64,000 nucleotides of DNA from Oscheius dolichura. Taxonomy: Eukaryota > Nematoda > Chromadorea > Rhabditida > Rhabditidae. The position numbers and the translations under genes are program-made. The stretch is from assembly GCA_932521035.1 (NCBI GenBank), contig OW051495.1, positions 3,720,001 to 3,784,000 on the forward strand. Reading direction: 5' to 3'. Positions 1 to 10,609 of this stretch are shown here, piece by piece. Numbering within the stretch: the first letter of the stretch is position 1; every line of letters starts with the position of its first letter. The notes under the pieces are model-generated. The model made no database searches, was not told where the DNA came from, and worked only from the letters and a program-made list of their open reading frames with translations.

Positions 1-604
1 ATCCTGTTGTAGCAATGAAATGCCAGGGGAAAGATGGATAAGGACTGTTTGTTCAGAATAGAAGTCAAGGAGATGGAAAGTTATGTAAATGGAGGGGTCA
101 CCGTGGAGAGAGCGAGTCTAGGGCCGGTTTGGGCACAATTACGGGAGAGAGAAATCCTCCAAAAGAAGAAATTAGGCGAGAGAAGAAACAGCAGGAGGCA
201 GACCATTTCGAGGTCAAAAGAACTGTTTCAATCCGACACAACAAGCTCTATTTTGGATGAACAAATGGGAAGGGGTGGGTTTAGAATTCGGCTAGGGACC
301 GACTGAAATGATCCATCGACCTTGGTCGTGAGATTTGCACGGCATTAGAGGGAAAAAGAAAGGCATGAACTTGCAATGAGGACCATTGTTATACGATAGA
401 GGTCGCCGATAGTTTTAGACTGCGGGGAGGCCGCCATGCTTGCAACAATTATGTGAACCACCGACCCGAACACCGAAATATGATCAGATCCAGAATTTAT
501 ACTATACCCATCGCCTCAAATATTACGAGTAAAAATGTTTCAATTATTACATTACCTCGAGTATTAGCAAGATATTATTTATTTGCATGGAAGATTTCAT
601 GTAA
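1..604. other. No gene recognised; left-edge intergenic sequence
   Basis: A 90-codon open frame lies on the + strand at 34-306, but it has no recognisable motif, no splice context and no resemblance to a known family, so it is not called. The stretch probably holds the 3' flank of the pinin gene, whose stop codon is at 605-607 on the - strand, and perhaps the edge of a gene outside the window. Confidence 0.4.
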
Positions 605-1901
605 TTATTCCTCATTATCGTTAGATGGGGTTGGCTCTCTGCGATAGACATCTGCATCTGACATAACAACAATCGAAACAGGATTGTGTTCCTCAATTTC
701 TGGTTCATCTTCCTCGTATTTGAATGCTTCATCGTCACTCCGACTGTAACTTCTGCTGCGACTTCGCTTCCTTTCGGTTTTGAATGCGCTTGGAGCTTTA
801 ACAGGAGTTCCACTCCGAGCACGTCCACGTCGATGGTCGTTTTTAATGTCACTTCTATCTTTAGTTTTTGGACGATTTAATTCTTTCACAAGGTTTGCTT
901 TGCGCATTTCGATAAGATCTAAACTATTTTACAATTGAACAAAAACTACTATACGGTCAATATTTTCTTGGCTGTTCTTCAGTAGCTCCAATGAGCGAAC
1001 ACTATGCTTGGCTGGCATGAAGAAAATCACTGGTCTTGTTTTCGTTTGGATAGCCTTTTTTAGCAGTTCGTAATGTGCAACTTTATGTTCTGCCTAAACA
1101 ATTTTGCCAAAAAAACTGTTAGACTCACATATTGGAGAAGAGCCTTTTTACGTTTTAACTGACTCACTTCTTCTTCAGCTTCTTTGGCTTTTTGGATACG
1201 ACGTTCCTTTTCTTCTCGCGCCTAACATAATTTGATGAAAATAAGAAGGTATAAACAATAACTTTTTGTATTTGTAGGTTTTTCGCATCAGCAAGTTTTT
1301 TTTCTACCTCTTGAATTTTTTCAGCTTGTCGTGCAGCAGATCGGTCCCTACGATTTTCTAATGAACCGAGAAGATTGTTAAATAATCTTCGATTTCTGAA
1401 AAGAAACCTGCGCAATATTCATTTATAGTACAAACCTTGTTTTCTCTTGCCGATCTGCACTTTTTACAAGTTCTTCAATACGTTTTTCTCGACTTTCTGA
1501 TGACGAAGGAGGATGAATAACAATCGAAGATACTGTTCTAAACGAAGGAAAGTAAACAATTAACTGTTCCAAATAGTGCCCATAATTTGTGTACGAATAC
1601 CTTTTAACATCGGGATCCTCCTCTTTATCACTTGATCCGCCATTATTGCCAGTGTCTTCATGATAATTGTGTTTATCTCTGAAAGCAATGACATACGTGG
1701 AACAACGATTTTTCAACTTTTTGCTAGATGATAACTCTGAAGTGAATTTGCGTTTTCGGTTTTCATTTAAATGAATAAAACGCCTGAAAATATGAATGGA
1801 AATATGATTGATAAAACAAACTGAGTAGAGAGAACCATAGGCTCAATCTCCTTCAAGCGAGCATCAACATTGGCCAATTCTTCGTTGATATTAATAGTCA
1901 T
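605..1901 (-). CDS. PNN: Pinin-like splicing/exon-junction protein, multi-exon
   Basis: Pinin is a nuclear-speckle protein that works with the exon junction complex and splicing factors. The start is the ATG at 1899-1901, giving MTININEELANVDARLK, which resembles the pinin N-terminal segment. Later exons carry the pinin/SDK core: FRNRRLFNNLLGSLE, then AEHKVAHYELLKKAIQTKTR, RPVIFFMPAKHS and LELLKNSQ, the last three lying about 905-1160 and matching the human IRTKTKPHLFYIPG region in order. The last exon (605-920) is an Arg/Ser-rich tail (ERKRSRSRSYSRSDDEA) that ends acidic. About seven exons are separated by introns of about 38-60 nt. The ATG follows directly on an acceptor-like tttcag, consistent with a trans-spliced start. 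It is far shorter than human pinin, because the long RS region is reduced. Exact exon borders are by eye. Confidence 0.8.
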
Positions 1902-1964
1902 CTGAAATTTTGTTATACTACGCCACTAAAGTTGCAATTTTTTGTTTATCACAGCCATTTTGAC

Positions 1965-2129
1965 AAGACATTGGCCAGAGGAGACTACAATGTGGGCCAA
2001 ATGAATAAAATTCAGAACTCTTCACATTTCCGCGGGCCAAAGTCGGACTGCCTCGCCGCGGATGCCTTTCTAAAGGTTCGCAGGATCTAGGTCGTCCAAG
2101 GATGACATCTAGATAGGTCAACTTTTTTT
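1965..2129 (+). ncRNA. Candidate structured Pol III-type RNA, family unknown
   Basis: This GC-richer patch lies in otherwise AT-rich intergenic DNA. It ends with a strong hairpin at 2085-2114: ATCTAG plus GTCGTCC pair with GGATGAC plus CTAGAT, with one G.U wobble and a 2-nt bulge. Eight bases later comes a run of seven T at 2123-2129, a good Pol III stop. A second self-complementary CCGCGG pair flanks the middle, and AGGTTCGCAGGATC resembles a B box. No open frame makes sense here. The 5' end is a guess. The rest of the gap to 2548 holds two TTATC (GATA-type) sites near 2488-2498 and nothing else recognised. Confidence 0.25.
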
Positions 2130-2548
2130 AAAATTTGTGTTTTTTCTTCATTTTCTGTGTTGTTCAGATCGGAGCTCGAGTTGTCTTGGAGATACATTGC
2201 CACTTGCTTATATCGCAAGACGGTAGCAACAAATGATAGCGTAGATGGTAGTCATGGGTGACCCTTCACATATATTGGAGAAGTTCTGCCCTGTGAAGCG
2301 TCTTTTGTACAGCTACAAAGCTGAGCCTTCGCAAAAGAAACAAGAACGGCAATCTAAAGTTTCTAAATATGCCCTTCTATTCATTTTCGCATATCTCTTC
2401 CCTTTTCCGTAATCAGCTATGCCTAACACAATGATAAATTAGCAAAATCAATAACATCAACGTTGCTTTTTTTGACCTGACGCTTGTTATCTTATCGTAT
2501 ACGACCGTCGCTCATCATTTCTTGTGTGTTCTCATCGTCCTCCTTACT

Positions 2549-3637
<1,089 letters not shown>

Positions 3638-3712
3638 CAAGATGAGATGAGATCTTTGAAATTTTAATAATCGCTTAACCCGTAATACTCCCGTGATAAA
3701 AATACAAATATA

Positions 3713-5871
3713 TTACATGTTTTGATAGCGTCGAGGAGTTAATGTTCGACATACTCGTGGAGAATCCTTTGCTGGCCAATCTGGTTTTGTTTTCTGGCAC
3801 GTCTGTCCAATTTTTCTAATAAAAAATCGAATATGGGTGAACGGCAGAAGTATTTCTTCTGGTACAATACATAGCGCTGTATACAGGTCAATATCACTCT
3901 GTAAATAATTTTAATTTAAAAATCACGGAGAATAACAACTAAAACATACCTTAGTTGGTAAACCCATGATATATACTGGTGGTGGAGTTGATGGTGGTGT
4001 GGCATATTCATCATAATCTTCAGAGCTTTCTCTGTAAAGGTTACCATTAAAAAATTCAATTCCCAACCGTTTAGTCGGTATAACCCTTGGGGAATCTAAT
4101 GACAAGCCATTCATTGCGCCAGCAAGACTTCCAATTGTGTCGTTGAGCGGTATTTCATCAACGGCATCTTCGAATTCATCATCTGTAAGAATAGCGCATG
4201 TCTGATAAAAAAAGTACCAGTTATGTCGTCGTCTTCATCTTCATCAAAAATCAGTTTTTTCCTTATAGGATCGTTAGTAATCGGTCCAGATCGCAGATTT
4301 CTCAGGTAGTTATTGAGTATAGCAAGGTCCTACGCAAAATTATGAAACACAATTTACATACCGTGGATGTTGTAAACGACAGAACTTGGCTATTATTCAA
4401 GAAAAACCACGACTCTCTCCATTCTACCGCAGGGAAAATAGATATTTTTAATTCCCTTCCAACTCTTTCGTAACCCTAAATCAAAACTCCTCAACCAAAC
4501 AACCAGCTAACCTTGTCGACATCGGAACATTTTATATCTTTACCGGCGTTATTCCATTTATTCAAAAATTCTTCAGCGTCAGATCTACTATTGAATGGTC
4601 CTGCACACGCTGCAAGCACAAATTCCGATTGTAATGGTGAATGGTTTGAGGAAACCCTAGAACTCAAAAACCCTACTAGAACTTAGAAATAAATATTACC
4701 GCAGCGTTTTTTCCGGGATATTTTCTAGCACTAACAGTTTAGTTGATCCGCTGCTATCCGATGCTCTATAGAGAGTCACATAAAACCCGTTAAGTAGTAA
4801 TTCAATTTTTCTCTGTGAAACTTAATAAAACTTGTACAACTGGGAAGAAACCTTTCTAATTGCTTTATCCGCTTTCTCACAACGACTGCATACAATATCC
4901 AGCGCAGTTCTTCCTTCTCTGTAGATGATAGTTAACTATCTTAAAGTGAACATACTTATTTAGAAGTTCTTTATTTATCAATGGTTCAGCTAAAAGTGCC
5001 TTCACAACGTCCACATGCCCTAGTTTAGAAGCCATGTGGAGGGGTGTCTCCCATTGGCCCTAAATATTTTTGAATAAATAAATTTAAATAGCGAACCTTA
5101 TCGGCGTTGTTTATTATCATATCCACAATTTTTCGCATTCTAAAATATGCATCGTCTTCTGATGTGCCGAAGCACTTCATTATAAAATTTACATCTAAAA
5201 CATATTTTACTATTTAACAGAATAAAAACATACCATTCAGATACGAAAGTATTTTTGAAACAATAAGCGGCTTATCACCTCGGGTGGCAATATGAAGAGC
5301 ATTATATCGCATTCCTTCCTGTAATTTAAAAGAAAGATAAGGAAAGGTACGAGTAACTGACCATAAGGATGCTAGGTGTATCCGCATTAGTATTGATGAG
5401 ATATCTGGGGTTACTTTCCACCAATTCACTAAATATTAAAAATAGATTAAAGTAATTATTAGCAGTCTAACCAGAAGCGGACAACATCGTCTTTTTCAAT
5501 AGTTTTCTTTAACGCAGTAAGTTCAGTAATTTTTAAAGAGGGTGATGGGATTGTGGGCTCATTTGCAACATTTCTAAATCATTTGGTATACAAGTTGTAA
5601 CGAAAAACCTGGGGCTACTGGCTGACAGAGGAGACAGCCGACAATCACCAGAGGAAAGGAAGGAGTTTGCTTCTTCCGTAGTAGTGAACTTTTTAAATCG
5701 AGCACCTGAAGCATATGTAAGATAGAAAAGTATATTACCATGAGCTTTGCCTTCAGGAGAGTTTGCAAATTTCGATGCTTCTTTTAATGAATGAAAGACC
5801 TCTCTGGGTGACTTTACAACATTTTCCGTAAAGATTACAGCATAAACAGGAGAACTCGGGCAGTTATCCAT
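3713..5871 (-). CDS. ANKLE2: ANKLE2/LEM-4-like ankyrin protein (nuclear envelope reassembly)
   Basis: ANKLE2/LEM-4 controls BAF dephosphorylation at mitotic exit by regulating VRK1 and PP2A. The N-terminal exon (5533-5871) holds the viroplasmin/RNase H1-like module: YAVIFTENVVKSPREVF, then KAHGNILFYLTYASGARFKK and FTTTEEANSFL. Ankyrin-type exons follow: EGMRYNALHIATRGDKP, then GQWETPLHMASKLGHVDVVK. Then comes FAGPFNSRSDAEEFLNKW, which matches the human RAFAGPLSPAKAEDF block in position. The last exon ends RRYQNM at 3713. The chosen ATG (5871) lies 7 nt after an attgcag acceptor-like site and gives no N-terminal LEM domain or transmembrane segment, unlike the human protein. About ten exons; splice joins in 4150-4900 are approximate. 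Confidence 0.82.
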
Positions 5872-6164
5872 ATAGGGTCTGCAATTACAAAAAAATTTTG
5901 AGAAGGTCGTCGTGTTTATATCAAAGACGAGAGCACAACATTGTAGATAAGAAAAAATAACGTCAAAATCTTGTAGAATGTGATTATGCGAACACGAGTG
6001 CTACAACCAAACACGAGTGAAAAAATAAACTTCAAAAAATTGTATGTCGGCGTATACGGGTGTTGCGCTGTTTGCGGTGTTGAATTATATATATTGACCT
6101 GTCGAACCCGTAAACCCATGCCTTCCCCAGCTTTCAATGACCGAATTAATGGTGTTTTAGACTG
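5872..6164. promoter_or_regulatory. Divergent intergenic region between ANKLE2-like (-) and 6165 gene (+)
   Basis: The 293 bp between two divergent start codons must hold both promoters. No TATA box was found. Each ATG is preceded by a pyrimidine-rich acceptor-like tract (attgcag on the - strand, gttttag on the + strand), so both messages may be trans-spliced. The open frames inside this region look like shadows. Confidence 0.4.
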
Positions 6165-6639
6165 ATGGCCAACAAAGAATGGTCAATATCAAGAGTTAGA
6201 GATGTCAAGGAGACAAAAACTCAGGTAATATTTCATCCCAATTGTGTATATAGTTCGTAGGGACGCCTAGAACGAAAATTTTTAATCGAATGGGAAAGCT
6301 CCTATTCATCAGCTAAAGAAGTACAGAAAACTGAAAATGGTAATGTTATTATGTTTGAAGCATACAACAGCTTTATATAGAACTGTACGACATGTATACA
6401 AAAGTAACAGTTCTCGGCCCTGCAAAAGTTCCCGAGAATGATAAATTGTCCGATCCAAAACTGATGCTATGGGGAATGGAAAAGTAAGTTTGATTATAAA
6501 CCGTAAAATGATTTTCAGAACTCAGATAAAAAGTAAAAAGATCGAAGTTAGTCTGATTACCTTTGAAGATCTCAGAGAGAACTATTCTAAAGAATTGGTT
6601 GATTTTTTTATGCAATCTGTTCACATTGCTCAAGAGTAA
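6165..6639 (+). CDS. Small acidic/basic protein with weak chromo-like N-terminus
   Basis: Four exons spliced by introns of about 35-40 nt give a protein of about 120 residues beginning MANKEWSISRVRDVKETQ. The segment GRLERKFLIEWESS resembles the strand-strand-tryptophan pattern of a chromo or chromo-shadow domain (compare xFLVKWKG), but the aromatic cage is not convincing and the C-terminal half (KKIEVSLITFEDLRENY...) is only loosely like a chromo-shadow helix. The stop is at 6637-6639. The ATG lies 4 nt after a gttttag acceptor-like site. The role is unknown; a chromatin-binding adaptor is one inference. A TTAA-flanked MITE begins 22 bp downstream, within its probable 3' flank. Confidence 0.55.
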
Positions 6640-6661
6640 CATGATTTTCATGCCTATTTAA

Positions 6662-6947
6662 AGGGACAGTCTCGCATAGGTGCGAACATACCTCATTTGG
6701 GGTACGATGAGATGGAGCAGATTTACTGCGATTTTCTAAAAATCATTTTCGCTCATTTTTTCCATAATTTCTTGCATTTCTTTATATCAAAATGATCAGC
6801 AGAAGCTAGCGAATCATATGCTTCAAAGAATAAAATACGAAAATACAAAATGATAAGTTTTCCATACAATTCAAATTGCCAAAAGGGGCGCCAAAGACAA
6901 ATTCTACAGTAATTCGTGCCCAACCAAACTAGTGCGAGACTGTCCCT
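6662..6947. mobile_element. MITE family A, TTAA-flanked, 286 bp, copy 1
   Basis: Both ends carry the inverted repeat AGGGACAGTCTCGCA / TGCGAGACTGTCCCT, and each end is bordered by TTAA (6658-6661 and 6948-6951), the target duplication used by piggyBac-type transposases. It encodes no protein. A second copy of equal length lies at 37355-37640 and is nearly identical inside. It is non-autonomous; no transposase is in the window. Confidence 0.9.
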
Positions 6948-7106
6948 TTAATAGAATAAGGGTCATCTTATTCGAATTTCAATCTTGCTTTCTTTTACCA
7001 CTAAGCGACAACTAATAAAACTGCCTTTTACCTTTATTTTATTCTCAAGCATGTTTGCTCACATTACTATTTATGTACGATTATTATTTTAACACTATTT
7101 AGTTTA

Positions 7107-7539
7107 TGAGCTCAGACAGAGCATTCGAGCCTATATTGCAGATAGAAGATTTACTTTACAAGTGCTATACCGATCTTCTCTCTTTGATCAGTTCGTACGT
7201 ATTTTAATATATTCGGTATTTATTGCTCTTTTCAGCTTCGAAAAAGGATCAACTGCGGATATATCAGCTCGCCTTCGTTCTGTAGAGACTAACCTCCAAG
7301 AACTTCGTGAAGCTGTGAAAGATACAACTAATATTAGCAGTGAAGAGGCTTTTCAATTTAATAAAATCCGAGACCTCTACAGGTATTTTCAGAGTTTATT
7401 TTCGTTAAGTAATTTTAAAAGGCAAATAAAACAAAAAGATGACCTCATCAACACATTTGGATCCGATGTCATCAGCACAGGAACCAGTACGTTTACTGCA
7501 TCCTACTTTTCATGTTCATATGCAGAGCAATCCCTCTGA
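7107..7539 (+). CDS. Small coiled-coil protein, possibly Mediator subunit 9-like
   Basis: Exons join as MSSDRAFEPILQIEDLLYK, then FEKGSTADISARLRSVETNL, then FNKIRDLYRQIKQKDDLIN. The order (short helical head, mid coiled coil, then R-x-Q-I-x-x-K-x-x-L-I near the end) recalls MED9, which is also about 100 residues here, but the identity is weak. The ATG lies 3 nt after an atttag acceptor-like site. If the last exon is read through, the stop is at 7537-7539. The RABIF start codon (7439) lies inside this frame's last exon in another frame, so the two genes overlap by about 100 bp or are alternative products of one transcript. The function is not certain. Confidence 0.45.
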
Positions 7540-7899
7540 AACTGAACGTAACGATAAGACTATCATCTGCCAATACTGTACAAGTGTTGTCATACTTCCA
7601 AATGTTGGACAATGGAGTAACAAAACCGTTGAACTTCCCTTAGCCCGACAGCAAAAAGGAATCGATACTCAGAAGGTATTGATTTTTTTCATGATATATT
7701 TAGCTTGCTTCAGGAAACGTTATCAGGATTTTGGGCAATCAGGGATATGATGGCTTTTGAAAATGTTGGCTTCACCCGTTCTGTAGAAGGAATAAAATAC
7801 CTCATATGTGCTGACTGTGAATACGGACCGATTGGTTATTTGGACAGCGAAACGAGCTTACATTTCATTTCTCCAACACGATTGAAGTATAAAGAGTAG
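7439..7899 (+). CDS. RABIF: MSS4/RABIF, Rab nucleotide-release chaperone
   Basis: MSS4/RABIF binds nucleotide-free exocytic Rabs and stabilises them. The zinc-binding CxxC pairs are present: TIICQYCTSVV near the N-terminus and YLICADCEYGPIGY near the end. MAFENVGFTRSVEGIKYL matches the conserved human FENVGFTKDVGNIKFL stretch. Three exons; introns at about 7488-7525 and 7677-7713. The first ATG available is at 7439 (MTSSTHLDPMSS...), inside the last exon of the MED9-like frame; a second Met follows nine codons on. The stop is at 7897-7899 and LSM3 starts 118 bp later on the same strand, a spacing typical of nematode operons. Confidence 0.9.
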
Positions 7900-8017
7900 T
7901 TTCTTTAACTTTGCTGATTTATAAACTTTTTAATGTTTTGTCTCGATGATTTTCCGAAGGAGTACCTTCATTATGTTTGTAATAACTCATGAGTAACATT
8001 ACCTATATAAGTTTAGA

Positions 8018-8424
8018 ATGACTGAAAAAAAGGAGGTTGTATTAAGCACAACAGTTGAAGAGCCCCTTGATCTAATTCGACTGAGTCTGGATGAGCGTGT
8101 TTACGTCAAAATGAGAAGTGACAGAGAGGTGAGGTATAACGGGGTGAAAATGCTGCGATTTTATGTAAATGTAATAAAATGTTTATTTCAGATCCGAGGA
8201 AAATTGCAGGCTTTCGACCAGCATTTAAATATGATTTTGTCAAACGTTGAAGAAACTGTTACTACCACCGAAGTAAGTTCGTTTATTATATTTTTGTAAG
8301 GGTGTTGTAGGTCGATGAAGAATCGTTCGAAGAAATTTACAAACAAACTAAACGGCAAATTCCTATGCTTTTTGTTCGTGGCGATGCTGTGATTCTTGTT
8401 TCTCCTCCGTCTAAAGCGTCCTAA
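8018..8424 (+). CDS. lsm-3: U6 snRNA-associated Sm-like protein LSm3
   Basis: LSm3 is a subunit of the LSm2-8 ring that binds the U6 snRNA 3' end, and of the cytoplasmic LSm1-7 decay ring. The sequence is almost colinear with human LSM3: [37 protein letters not shown] (Sm1 motif with D-x-x-L-N), then [17 protein letters not shown] (Sm2 motif with RGD). Three exons give about 102 residues, the usual length. The ATG is 1 nt after a gtttag acceptor-like site. The stop is at 8422-8424. It lies downstream of RABIF on the same strand and converges with the SXP/RAL-2 gene. Confidence 0.96.
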
Positions 8425-8603
8425 TCCTTCTCCATTTTATATCACATTAATCAACAACTCCTTTTCTTTAATTATTTGCTAAATTCCCACGTTTAAAATA
8501 AAGATTTTCATAATCAATAGTTTTATTCATATTGGCTGAAGATACATTGTTATGCACAAACAACACGTAGATGAGTGGAATGTAGTTATTGCTGAAGGGA
8601 TCT

Positions 8604-9581
8604 TTAAAATCCGCGCTGGATAGAGTTCCTCTCAAAGGGATTCTGTCTTTGCTGTCCGCCTTCTCCTCCAAACCCACGCTGTCCTCCGCCGAATCCACGC
8701 TGCCCTCCGAATCCGCCCATCTGACCGGCTCCTCCCATCTGGCCAAATCGACCCATCTGACCATTTCCACCCATTGAGCCTCCTTGTCCGAAGTGCTGGG
8801 GGCCATCCATGCCCGGTCCTCCCATACCGAACTGACCTCCGCGGGGTCTACGGTGGTGTTTGAAAGTGGTTCCGATGAAGAAAATAACATCGACAGCCTG
8901 AAAATGGTATCTTCCCTTTCAAATAATTCTATATTCCGTCTCTCGAAGAGATCGCCACCGAGTGCCTGTTGCCTGGGAGACGGATAACGTACCTGGCGAG
9001 ATTGGTTCTTGAGTTGGCGGACGGCCTCCCACATTTGTTGCCTGGTCTGGCTCTCATCGGTGAGGATCTGTTCGAGAGACTGTTGCACTTGGGGAAGGCT
9101 GGCGATGAGGTCCGTGATGTTCTTGGACAGTTCCTGCTTGAACTGGGTCATGTTGTTCTCGAATGCCTGGACTTGGTCCTGAAAGAGTTCGTTAAACTGG
9201 GTGTAAGGGGCGTCCTACGAGGAGACTCCACTTGGTGGCCCAGGTCTGGATCTCCTGTTTCTGTTCCTGGATCGTCTCGTTGCTCTTCCTCATAATTTGG
9301 AAGAACTCCCTCTTGACAGTTCTGGACAGGCGGGATTAGTCAAGAGGAGAGAGGACAACCTACTCGTTCTGGCCACGGAGGAATGGAGGCTCGAAGCGGT
9401 GGCCGTGTCCTCCCCGTCCTTTTCCTCCCTTGCCTCCTCCCTTTCCGCGTCCTCCGAATCCTCCAGCTGGCCCTCCGAACATCGGCTCGTTGTCGGTCAT
9501 CCCCTCCTCCGGTCCGTCGAAGTCGAAGGGTCCTTGGGCAGCGGCGAGACCAATGGCCAGAAGGGCGACGATGTATTTCAT
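8604..9581 (-). CDS. Secreted SXP/RAL-2 (DUF148) protein with Gly-rich tails
   Basis: SXP/RAL-2 proteins are nematode-specific secreted proteins, many immunodominant in parasites. The start MKYIVALLAIGLAAAQG is a clear signal peptide. It is followed by a Gly-rich stretch, then TVKREFFQIMRKSN, EIQTWATKWSLL, FNELFQDQVQAFENN, LSKNITDLIASLPQVQ and ILTDESQTRQQMWEAV, which is the full DUF148 pattern. The C-terminus is a Gly/Met repeat tail (GQMGG, GGQRGFGG) ending QRGF. Four exons; the third junction needs an intron of only 22 nt (9197-9218), otherwise the frame breaks. A TATA box lies 72 bp upstream. The exact role is unknown. Confidence 0.88.
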
Positions 9582-9652
9582 CTCTGGAAAGGATCAGTTA
9601 TCGGAAGGAAGGGGAAGAGAAGGGAGAAGTGATGAGTGGCCAGTGGCCGTCG

Positions 9653-9660
9653 CTTATATA
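9653..9660 (-). promoter_or_regulatory. TATA box of SXP/RAL-2 gene 1
   Basis: TATATAAG on the - strand lies 72 nt upstream of the start codon at 9581, followed by a pyrimidine-rich leader that includes one GATAA-type site just before the ATG. Of the genes in the window, only a few GC-region genes show such a box. Confidence 0.6.
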
Positions 9661-9758
9661 TCGTGGCGGTTGGCGTGGATGTCAGCGACCGCCCCGGCTT
9701 GACTCCGTTGTACAGGGCCCCCGATCTGTGCAGTCATTTGTTCTTCTGTTTGCACACA

Positions 9759-10112
9759 TTACTTGGTAGTTCGACCAGGGTCGGTCAGGGCAGCCTGGGG
9801 GGATAAACAAAACAATTTGTATACATATTCGGATGACTAATTACCGCCTTTTGGAAGGGATCTCCCCGATCGTGTTTGATCAGCCACGCGGCCCCCAACG
9901 GACCCGGCTGAACAAAGAGGAAGAAGGCAGGAAAACGACTGTAATACTGGTCTATGAATATACTGGAGGAAGGCAACAGAGATCCTGGAAGAAAGTCAGG
10001 AGGGGGCACAAGGGCGCGGCGAGAGGACGATGATCAACACCAACTCGAGGGAGGACGGGGACAAGTTGGCCGGGGACGGAATAAATTATAGGAGAATGTA
10101 GTGCGAGACGGA
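9759..10112 (-). CDS. Doubtful small gene or gene remnant
   Basis: Three pieces on the - strand share one frame across plausible introns: LVPVLPRVGVDHRPLAAP, then FIFIDQYYSRFPAFFLFVQP through HDRGDPFQKA, then ALTDPGRTTK and a stop at 9759-9761. The joins use an intron of about 47 nt near 9978-10022 and one of about 55 nt near 9790-9845, both GT...AG. No start exon or domain was recognised. It sits between two SXP/RAL-2 genes. It may be a short secreted protein, a decaying gene or chance. Confidence 0.3.
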
Positions 10113-10570
10113 CTGGATTTGGAAAGGTGTGACTCAACTGGGAGATGACCACTTCTAGGGCAGTAGAACTAGCCATTGGACTGTTAGACCATCTACAGAC
10201 CAGGGGGGATAGCTTCCTAACATCCCTCATCCTAACCATATCGGTACTAGTCTCTTCTGTCTCCTTGTGATCCTGTGCCAAGAAAAGGTCCCGAGTAACT
10301 CTTGTTCTCCGTGGCCCCCTCTTGGTCTTTCGCTGACAATCTATGCTGTCAAATCCAGAAATGAGTCACCGGGGTCTCTGTGTGTGTCCCGTGCCGAGGA
10401 AGTCGCCGAACAACTTTTGCAAACAGAAAACAAGGAAGGGGTACCGACCACAAAGTGTCGGTATTTGTATTTTCTCTGTATTTCCGTCCTCCCCGAGTAG
10501 ACACCCGGCTGGCCGACATGGGGACCGCGAGAGGCAGCCTCACCAATTATGAGGATTATCCCGGGTTCAC

Positions 10571-10577
10571 TATAAAA
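10571..10577 (+). promoter_or_regulatory. TATA box of SXP/RAL-2 gene 2
   Basis: TATAAAA lies 33-39 nt upstream of the ATG at 10610, which implies a leader of only a few nucleotides. Confidence 0.6.
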
Positions 10578-10609
10578 CCACAGGATACGTTGCCCCCTGT
10601 TTCCTGGCG

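Noticed and set aside
34..306. 90-codon open frame at the left edge
   Set aside because: No motif, no splice or promoter context, random-looking residue mix.
2070..2130. U6 snRNA, because of a CAAGGATGAC-like stretch before a T-run
   Set aside because: The preceding ACAGAGA and AGATTAGCATGGCC-like blocks of U6 are missing; only the short motif matches.
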